DNA of 11,080 bases from Desulfobacterales bacterium (lineage in GTDB: Bacteria; Desulfobacterota; Desulfobacteria; Desulfobacterales; ETH-SRB1). This document shows positions 6,134 through 11,080 of this stretch, one piece after another. The stretch spans positions 1 to 11,080 of the forward strand of contig DAOVDN010000014.1 of assembly GCA_030669465.1 (NCBI GenBank), given 5' to 3'. The notes under the pieces were generated by a model. That model was not told the origin of the DNA, did not search any database, and was given only the letters and a program-made list of their open reading frames with translations. A program made the translations under genes and the position numbers. How positions within the stretch are numbered: the first letter of the stretch is position 1; every line of letters starts with the position of its first letter.

Positions 6134-6547
6134 GTTTTTGATGAAATGTCTGGCGGGTCCTATTTTCTGTACCGCTCTGACCACCTCATTTGCAACTTCA
6201 GCAAACTTTGTCCCTTCTGCCGAGGAAATCCATGAAAAATGGAGTCGGTCAGGCTCAATTCCCATATGCTCCATAAGTCTCTTAAAGAGCGTAAGCTTTC
6301 TACGAGCATAGTAATTGCCTTCTATATAATGGCAGTCTCCAGGATGGCACCCGGATACCCATACCCCGTCTGCTCCCTGTCTGAAAGCAGCCAGGATAAA
6401 CTTAGGGCTCATCCGTCCGGTACAGGGAATTCTTATGACCCTGATATTGGGCGGATACTGCATACGGCCGATACCTGCAAGGTCAGCAGCTCCATAACTG
6501 CACCAGTTGCATAAAAAAGCTACAATTTTTGGTTCCCAGTTAGACAT
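6125..6547 (-). CDS. flxD: MvhD/FlxD-type [2Fe-2S] electron-transfer subunit
   Basis: This 140-residue protein is a full-length MvhD/FlxD family member. The cysteines are Cys13 and Cys16 (FLCNWCSYGAADLAG), Cys42 (RIPCTGRM) and Cys67 and Cys72 (VSGCHPGDCHY), which together bind a [2Fe-2S] cluster. In methanogens MvhD links the hydrogenase to HdrA; in bacterial FlxABCD-HdrABC, FlxD plays the same bridging role between the NADH-oxidising module and the bifurcating flavin of HdrA. It follows hdrA after 198 bases filled with heptad repeats and a gene fragment, rather than overlapping it as is usual. Start ATG 6547 has AAGGGGG upstream at a workable distance. The final SA-stop codons fall within a direct repeat. 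Identity is clear; symbol flxD is given from context. Confidence 0.93.
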   Translation of the reverse strand: MSNWEPKIVAFLCNWCSYGAADLAGIGRMQYPPNIRVIRIPCTGRMSPKFILAAFRQGADGVWVSGCHPGDCHYIEGNYYARRKLTLFKRLMEHMGIEPDRLHFSWISSAEGTKFAEVANEVVRAVQKIGPARHFIKNSA

Positions 6548-6564
6548 TGTAAAAACCCCCTTGG

Positions 6565-6599
6565 GATTGAAGATTGACGATTGAAGATTGAAGATTGAC
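6565..6599. repeat. Five-unit heptad tandem array upstream of flxD
   Basis: Five consecutive GATTGAM units (GATTGAA, GATTGAC, GATTGAA, GATTGAA, GATTGAC) start at 6565, 6572, 6579, 6586 and 6593. The array ends 18 bases before the flxD start codon on the minus strand, next to its ribosome site. Confidence 0.9.
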
Positions 6600-6621
6600 T
6601 CAAGAAGTATTCGCGATTGTC

Positions 6622-6693
6622 AATTATCACCGCCAGCTTAACGCAACGATGAGCAAATTGTTTTGTCCTCTTCTTTAACTCCTCAATCCTCAT
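6622..6693 (-). pseudogene. Fragment of a four-helix-bundle (23S rRNA intervening-sequence type) gene
   Basis: Reading left from ATG 6693, the first 20-24 codons give MRIEELKKRTKQFAHRCVKL. This strongly resembles the start of the small four-helix-bundle proteins related to S23/intervening-sequence proteins, and more distantly to Avd, whose N-terminus typically reads EELKxRTKxFAxRxxKL. Full members are about 115-125 residues. Here the similarity stops at about residue 22, and the frame then runs through the flanking heptad array into the flxD start, ending at 6520 after 57 codons. The RSGTSVxANYRxA block expected in the middle of the family is absent. The ATG lies within a heptad array, and a second array closes the other side, so the fragment sits between two repeat arrays. 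It is best read as a decayed or deleted gene. The call rests on a short match made from memory. Confidence 0.5.
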
Positions 6694-6758
6694 TCTTCAA
6701 TCTTCATTCTTCATTCTTCAATCTTCAATCTTCATTCTTCAATCTTCAATCTTCAATC
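6682..6758. repeat. Eleven-unit heptad tandem array overlapping the hdrA stop codon
   Basis: There are eleven consecutive seven-base units in strict register, all fitting YTCAWTC (for example TTCAATC at 6724, 6745 and 6752, TTCATTC at 6703, 6710 and 6731). The last units encode the C-terminal IED and the TGA stop (6748-6746) of hdrA, and the first units contain the start codon of the gene fragment at 6693. Confidence 0.93.
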
Positions 6759-9700
6759 GCAAAGATCTGCGCAAAGATTTGATCATTGTCAAATCCTTTG
6801 AGATGGATGGCGCCGGACCGGCAGGAGGCTACGCATAGACCGCATCCTTTGCACAGGGCAGGCTCGATTTCCGCCTTGCCGCTCTTTTCATTAAATTTTG
6901 AAGCAGAATAAGGACAGATAGATAAACAAACACCGCAATTGCTACAAAAGTTCGGATCGACATAAGCTACTGTACCGCTTGCTGAGATGCTCATTGCCGC
7001 AAGAAGTGTAACTGCTCTCGCCGCTGCGGCCTGAGCCTGTGCTATGGATTCATCTATGGGTTTCGGAGCATGGGCAAGTCCGCATACAAATACGCCGTCT
7101 GTAGCAAAATCAACAGGCCGGAGTTTGACATGCGCCTCCACAAAAAAACCGTCATCATTCTGCGGCACTTTGAAAAACTGCGCCAATGGACTCTTCTTTT
7201 CCGGGACAATGGCAGAGGCCAGAATCAAAAGGTCCGGCCGGATCTCGATCTGCCGCCTGAGCACGCAATCGTTGAAAGAAACCTGCAAATCTTTCTGGTC
7301 AGCAGCTACTGTGAGTTCTTTATCAAAATCATAACGGACAAAGTTAATTCCCGCAGAACGCGCCTCGCGGTAAAGATCCTCTCGCAGCCCATATGGCCGC
7401 ATGTCCCTGTAAAGAACAAAGATGTTCATTTTTGGGTTGATCTCTTTGAGTTTCAAGGCGCTTTTGATGGATTGCGTGCAGCAGACCTTGGAGCAGTACG
7501 GCCGTTCCGAAATGCGCGAGCCGACACATTGTACAAACACAGCGGTATTGAGCTGTTCTAACGAGGGATCGTTATCAATGAGCTGCTGCTGCAATTCCAG
7601 GCCGGTTAGAACGCGTGGATCTTTGCCGTAAAGGTACTGGTTGGGCTTCAGCTCCGAGGCGCCGGAGGCGATGATCGTCACCCCGTGTTCCAGGACTTTG
7701 CTTTCGCCATTGTTTACAATCGTTGTTTTGAAATTCCCAACAAAACCATCCACCTGTTTTATCCTGGAATCTACATATATCTCTATATTTTTGTCGGACT
7801 CTATGCTTTCTATCACTCCGGCTAAATATTGTTGAATGTTCTCGCCCCGCCACGTTTCGTGCAGATGCCGCGCCTGTCCACCAAGCTTATCGGACTTTTC
7901 GATCAAAAATATCCGGTAGCCTTGCTCTGCCAGGTTTTTGGCCGCGGCCATACCTGCGACGCCTCCCCCAATCACGAGTGCCTTTTGGTCGATCTGCATG
8001 CTGGGTTCGGCCAGGACCTCAAGAAGGGCTGCTTTAGCTGCAGCCATTCTAACAAGGTCTTTGGCCTTTTCTGTGGCCTGCCCGGGATTCTCTTTGTGTA
8101 CCCAGGAGCAGAGGTTGCGGATATTGGCCATCTCGAAAAGATATTTATTTAAGCCTGCATTGATTAAAGTCTCCTGAAAAAGCGGTTCATGGGTCATCGG
8201 GCTGCAGGCTGCGACAACCACCCGATTCAGACGTTTTTCTTTGATAACCCTGGTCATTTTATCCTGGGTATCCTGGGAGCAAGTGAACATGTTTTCCTCC
8301 GCATGGACAACATAGGGCAGGCTTTGCGCAAACTCAACAACAGCAGGGACATCGACAGTATCCGCAATATTTGATCCGCAACGACAGACAAAAACGCCGA
8401 TCCGGGTGGGTTCTCCGCGGATATCAATTTGGTCGGGAATATGTTTTGTTTTTGTAAGGGTCCACCGGGACTTTGCCAGTTTGCTTCCCGCCGCACCCGC
8501 AGCAGCGCTGGAATCTATGACTGAAGATGGTATATCCTTTGGAGCTAGATACGCGCCGCAAACATAAATACCCGGCCTGGAACTTACAACAGGTTCAAAA
8601 CTGCTGGTATGGACAAAATTATAGTGATCAAGTTCGATGCCGAGTTTTTGAGCGAGTTTCGTACTTTCTCCGGTTACGCCAAGACCCACGGACAGCACCA
8701 CCATATCAAATTCTTCTTCGACTCTCTTTCCTTTCTCATCTACATAGCGGATAAGATGTCTCCCTCTTTCATTAATTGGGGCGACGTTGGTAATTTTCGA
8801 TTTTATAAACCGGACGTTTAAGTCATCTTTTGCCCGGTTAAAATATCTCTCAAAGTCTTTTCCGTTAGTACGGATATCAATATAAAAAATTGCCGTATCG
8901 AGATCTTTCTTGCTGTGTTCCTTGGCCAGCATTGCTTCTTTAACGGCGTAGGTACAGCAGACAGCAGAACAGTATCCTATACCGCTTATGTGCTCATCTC
9001 TGGACCCTATGCATTGAAGCCAGGCAATCTTTTCGGGCTCTTTTTTGTCTGACGGCCGAACCAGGTGCCCGCCATAAGGCCCGGAAGCAGAGAGAATTCT
9101 CTCGAATTCCAGGCTGGTCACAATATTGGGGGATTTCCTGTAGCCGTAAATGTCATGGACGCCCGGATCAAAGACCTTTCCGCCAACGGCTAAGACAACT
9201 GCTCCTACTTTCAGAGTTAATTCTTTTTTCTGATCGTCAAAATTGATAGCTCCATTGGGGCAGAATTTTTCGCAGGCCCTGCATCTTCCCTTGGTGAAAT
9301 AGATGCAATGCACAGGATCAATGGCATATTTCAATGGAACAGCCTGTGGATATTTCAAATAGATTGCCTTGCGCATACTCAAGGCACCTTCATACTCATT
9401 GGGCACTTTTTTGGGACACTTTTCGGCGCACAGGCCACACGCAATGCACTTACCAGGATCCACATAACGCGGGTGCTGCGTCACACTGACCTCAAAATCT
9501 CCCTCATCGCCGGAAACGGAGTTCACTTCAGAAAGGGTAAGCAACTCTATATTGATGTGCCGGCCTACCTCGACCAGTTTAGGGGACAGGATACACATGG
9601 CACAGTCGTTGGTAGGAAAGGTTTTGTCCAGTTGCGACATCATCCCGCCGATCGAGCTGGATCTTTCCACAAGGTAGACATAATAACCGGAATCAGCCAG

Positions 9701-9772
9701 ATCCAATGCCGCCTGCATTCCGCTAACTCCACCGCCAACCACCAGTACTGAGCCTCTTTTATCCTCCGGCAT
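6746..9772 (-). CDS. hdrA: HdrA, fused two-flavin form of heterodisulfide reductase subunit A
   Basis: At 1008 residues this is about 1.5 times a usual HdrA (around 650). Part 1 (1-450) has an FAD Rossmann motif (VVGGGVSGM, 11-19), the conserved TFPTNDCAMC (Cys57, Cys60) and an inserted ferredoxin with Cys109/112/115/119 and Cys156/164/167/171, then QCIGSR with Cys268/272/273. Part 2 (455-1008) starts with the HdrA N-terminal domain (VCRCGSNI, Cys463/465; Cys498, Cys523, Cys555), has a second FAD motif (VIGGGVAGM, 600-608), QCVGSR with Cys760/764/765, and ends in a ferredoxin with Cys943/946/949/953 and Cys974/977/980/984. HdrA is the flavin site of electron bifurcation, splitting electrons between ferredoxin and HdrB. 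It starts three bases after the hdrB stop region with AGGA upstream, so the two are coupled. The final residues (AIED) are encoded by the heptad array. Confidence 0.95.
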   Translation of the reverse strand: MPEDKRGSVLVVGGGVSGMQAALDLADSGYYVYLVERSSSIGGMMSQLDKTFPTNDCAMCILSPKLVEVGRHINIELLTLSEVNSVSGDEGDFEVSVTQHPRYVDPGKCIACGLCAEKCPKKVPNEYEGALSMRKAIYLKYPQAVPLKYAIDPVHCIYFTKGRCRACEKFCPNGAINFDDQKKELTLKVGAVVLAVGGKVFDPGVHDIYGYRKSPNIVTSLEFERILSASGPYGGHLVRPSDKKEPEKIAWLQCIGSRDEHISGIGYCSAVCCTYAVKEAMLAKEHSKKDLDTAIFYIDIRTNGKDFERYFNRAKDDLNVRFIKSKITNVAPINERGRHLIRYVDEKGKRVEEEFDMVVLSVGLGVTGESTKLAQKLGIELDHYNFVHTSSFEPVVSSRPGIYVCGAYLAPKDIPSSVIDSSAAAGAAGSKLAKSRWTLTKTKHIPDQIDIRGEPTRIGVFVCRCGSNIADTVDVPAVVEFAQSLPYVVHAEENMFTCSQDTQDKMTRVIKEKRLNRVVVAACSPMTHEPLFQETLINAGLNKYLFEMANIRNLCSWVHKENPGQATEKAKDLVRMAAAKAALLEVLAEPSMQIDQKALVIGGGVAGMAAAKNLAEQGYRIFLIEKSDKLGGQARHLHETWRGENIQQYLAGVIESIESDKNIEIYVDSRIKQVDGFVGNFKTTIVNNGESKVLEHGVTIIASGASELKPNQYLYGKDPRVLTGLELQQQLIDNDPSLEQLNTAVFVQCVGSRISERPYCSKVCCTQSIKSALKLKEINPKMNIFVLYRDMRPYGLREDLYREARSAGINFVRYDFDKELTVAADQKDLQVSFNDCVLRRQIEIRPDLLILASAIVPEKKSPLAQFFKVPQNDDGFFVEAHVKLRPVDFATDGVFVCGLAHAPKPIDESIAQAQAAAARAVTLLAAMSISASGTVAYVDPNFCSNCGVCLSICPYSASKFNEKSGKAEIEPALCKGCGLCVASCRSGAIHLKGFDNDQIFAQIFAIED

Positions 9773-9774
9773 CT

Positions 9775-10653
9775 TTATGTTCCTGAAATCAAAAAAGATG
9801 TGACATTGCTAATATCGAGTTGATTCATCTTGATTCCCAGTGTCTCTTTATCGATGCCCATACAGAGCCCGAGCAATTGCGAATAAAGAATAGAAGCAAG
9901 ATGTTCTTCATTTCCATTACTGGAGACCATCATCTTCTGCACCGTGTCAAATTGCAGGTGACAGAACGGACAAGCAGTGCAGAGATAGTGAGCACCAGCT
10001 TTCTTGCCGTCTGTCAGCTTCTTTTTGGTCAAATCCATTGAGAGAGAGTCATTAATTCCGGTTAAAGGAGCGCCACAGCATTCCAGCCTGCTTGGCCAGT
10101 CAATGCTTTCAGCGCCTGTTATCTCCACCAACTCATCAAATAAAGTAGGGGCGACCGGATCATCGAACCGGGTGATCCTGCTCGGGCGTAAGGCATGGCA
10201 CCCGTAATGGGTAGCAATCCTTAGATCTTTATATACTGCGGATATTTTGCTCTTTAAGGTATCAATACCGACATCATGATAAAGCACGGAAAGGAGATGC
10301 TTAACCTCGATTCTGCTCTCATATTTCAAGCCCTTTTCAGCGAGAAACCGGTTGACTTCCTGCTGCAAACTTCCGTCTTTCTTCATTAGATGCTCTGCTT
10401 TCTTCAGACTGCCGTAACAGCATTTGCACAGACACAACATGTCGAGTCCTGCTTTTTCCGCCATGGCGAGGTTTTTGACTGCAGAAAAGAGGAATGCCTT
10501 TTGGCTTATATTTTGCAGAGGATATCCACAACAATTAAATTCTCTGATATCTACAAGTTCCACACCCAGCTTCTTTAAAACCGCTCTGGAGGAATCACCA
10601 TACTGGCTGACCCGTGCAGGTATATTGCAGCCTAAGAATAATGCATATTTCAT
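9775..10653 (-). CDS. hdrB: HdrB, CCG-domain catalytic subunit of heterodisulfide reductase
   Basis: This 292-residue protein has both CCG cysteine-rich domains that hold the non-cubane [4Fe-4S] clusters of HdrB. The first set is Cys9, Cys41-Cys42 and Cys76/Cys79 (LCKCCYGSL); the second is Cys152, Cys192-Cys193 (ECCGAPL) and Cys228/Cys231 (TACPFC). The spacing (31 residues, then 33-34) agrees with the family. HdrB is where the disulfide substrate is reduced: CoM-S-S-CoB in methanogens, an unidentified thiol-disulfide (possibly DsrC) in sulfate reducers. It is cytoplasmic. Normally hdrC precedes or follows hdrB, but no HdrC-like frame lies on either side here, and upstream is a 16-bp repeat array. 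The stop is two bases from the hdrA start codon, so translation is coupled. ATG 10653 lacks a strong ribosome site but fits the family start (YALFLGCNIPAR). Confidence 0.95.
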   Translation of the reverse strand: MKYALFLGCNIPARVSQYGDSSRAVLKKLGVELVDIREFNCCGYPLQNISQKAFLFSAVKNLAMAEKAGLDMLCLCKCCYGSLKKAEHLMKKDGSLQQEVNRFLAEKGLKYESRIEVKHLLSVLYHDVGIDTLKSKISAVYKDLRIATHYGCHALRPSRITRFDDPVAPTLFDELVEITGAESIDWPSRLECCGAPLTGINDSLSMDLTKKKLTDGKKAGAHYLCTACPFCHLQFDTVQKMMVSSNGNEEHLASILYSQLLGLCMGIDKETLGIKMNQLDISNVTSFLISGT

Positions 10654-10704
10654 GATGTTGTTTCAATCTTAATTTGGCTTAACGGTTCAAGTAGTTAATT
10701 TAAT

Positions 10705-10768
10705 CACGAAACCACGAAAGTTCGAAACCACGAAAGTTCGAAAACACGAAAGTTCGAAAACACGAAAA
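10705..10768. repeat. 16-bp tandem array in the hdrB leader
   Basis: Three full copies of CACGAAAGTTCGAAAM (10713-10728, 10729-10744, 10745-10760) are flanked by half copies CACGAAAC on the left and CACGAAAA on the right. Each unit contains TTCGAA and the short dyad CGAA-AG-TTCG. The array lies between the candidate promoter and the hdrB start codon. Confidence 0.9.
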
Positions 10769-10791
10769 CCGAAACTATCAAGAACACAATT

Positions 10792-10819
10792 CTTATACTC
10801 GAACCATTCACTTTTTCAA
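10792..10819 (-). promoter_or_regulatory. Candidate sigma-70 promoter for the hdr-flx operon
   Basis: On the minus strand, TTGAAA (10819-10814) and TATAAG (10797-10792) are separated by 16 bases; each matches five of six consensus positions. Transcription would start near 10785, about 130 bases before hdrB, placing the 16-bp tandem array in the leader RNA. Confidence 0.4.
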
Positions 10820-10954
10820 TACAATTTCCAGAAATTTTTTGTTCTTTACCAAGGTAAGAGGGAAAGCTTTGTATGCGTACAAGCAACGATTGACAATCGC
10901 TTGCGTTCATTTCCTCTATTTCGTCAGCAGGTATTGACAATGTCATAATCGCCA

Positions 10955-11062
10955 TCAATTTTGAATATACGCCTTTTGAAACCTTCGCTCATCAGCTGTT
11001 TTCCGGATAGAAGATGGAAACTTATCAAAGCATTTCCAAAATCGAGAACTCGTCCTATGCAT
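10955..11062 (-). pseudogene. Truncated RelE/ParE-type toxin gene fragment
   Basis: The frame from ATG 11062 to TGA 10957-10955 gives 35 residues. Its SSRFWKCFDKFPSSIRKTADE resembles the N-terminus of a RelE/ParE-superfamily toxin group that typically reads RFWKxFDKLPxxIQKxA and continues with NPxHPSLHFKKV, a part missing here. The full family is about 85-95 residues. A reasonable AAAGG ribosome site lies 8 bases before the ATG. The similarity stops after about 25 residues and no frame downstream restores it, so the gene appears deleted rather than only frameshifted. No antitoxin is visible next to it. The assignment rests on a short match made from memory. Confidence 0.45.
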
Positions 11063-11080
11063 TTACAAAGCCTTTAAATT

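Larger units (their letters stand above)
10654..11080. other. Leader region upstream of hdrB without an intact gene
   Basis: This stretch holds the candidate hdrB promoter, a 16-bp tandem array and a truncated toxin-gene fragment at the far right. An 84-codon minus-strand frame (10958-10704) exists, but its last third is a translation of the repeat array and the rest resembles nothing I recognise. No HdrC-type 4Fe-4S cysteine set (CxxCxxCxxxC) is present in any frame I read. Confidence 0.6.

Noticed and set aside
3479..6758. CRISPR array as an explanation of the tandem repeats
   Set aside because: The units are 7 bp with no spacers, far too short and contiguous for a CRISPR array, and no cas genes are present.
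6520..6758. Diversity-generating retroelement suggested by the Avd-like fragment
   Set aside because: No reverse transcriptase, template or variable repeat pair is visible; the fragment alone supports only a four-helix-bundle gene remnant.
9308..9751. 147-codon plus-strand open frame opposite hdrA
   Set aside because: It lies wholly antisense to the highly conserved N-terminal part of HdrA, and its translation is a shadow of that gene.
10704..10958. 84-codon minus-strand open frame upstream of hdrB as a gene or as hdrC
   Set aside because: Its last third translates the 16-bp repeat array, it has no ferredoxin cysteine motif or other recognised domain, and nothing supports its start; it is treated as non-coding.

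Overview
The window most likely comes from an anaerobic, sulfate-reducing member of the Desulfobacterota (Desulfobacterales-like). The reasons are a canonical two-cysteine DsrC, a heterodisulfide-reductase/flavin oxidoreductase (Hdr-Flx) gene set, a siroheme-decarboxylase-type regulator-fold protein of the alternative haem pathway, and moderate-GC sequence with many short repeats between genes. The taxon is inferred from gene content only.

Layout. The first 136 bases carry the 3' end of a plus-strand cold-shock protein. Every other recognisable gene is on the minus strand, so the transcriptional order runs from right to left: hdrB (10653-9775), a very large two-flavin hdrA (9772-6746), an MvhD/FlxD-type [2Fe-2S] protein (6547-6125), two different 4Fe-4S proteins (5677-4730 and 4720-3680), an FAD/NAD/[2Fe-2S] reductase FlxA (3521-2643), dsrC (2513-2196), a strong intrinsic terminator, yjbQ (2055-1657), an AhbA-like siroheme decarboxylase (1490-1035) and a nitrilase-superfamily amidohydrolase (1002-190). 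The right-hand 430 bases hold a 16-bp tandem array, a candidate promoter and a broken toxin-gene fragment, but no hdrC.

How the genes work together. The first six genes match the known FlxABCD-HdrABC type of complex. In that family, NADH oxidation on FlxA is thought to be coupled, by flavin-based electron bifurcation on HdrA, to reduction of ferredoxin and of a thiol/disulfide substrate on HdrB. FlxD would link the electron-input module to HdrA. The substrate in bacteria is not settled; DsrC is a leading candidate, and here dsrC lies directly after flxA. Two features depart from the textbook set: hdrC is not next to hdrB, and HdrA is an end-to-end duplication of 1008 residues with two FAD sites and four ferredoxin-like cysteine sets.

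The gaps between the hdr/flx genes are unusually rich in seven-base-periodic tandem repeats (arrays at 3479-3511, 3535-3569, 3651-3685, 5746-5809, 6565-6599 and 6682-6758). They run into coding sequence at the start of flxA and at the stop codons of hdrA and the gene at 3680. One array borders a fragment of a four-helix-bundle (23S rRNA intervening-sequence type) gene. The arrays appear to be insertion hot spots or remnants of small cassettes, and the one inside flxA could shift the reading frame if its copy number changed.
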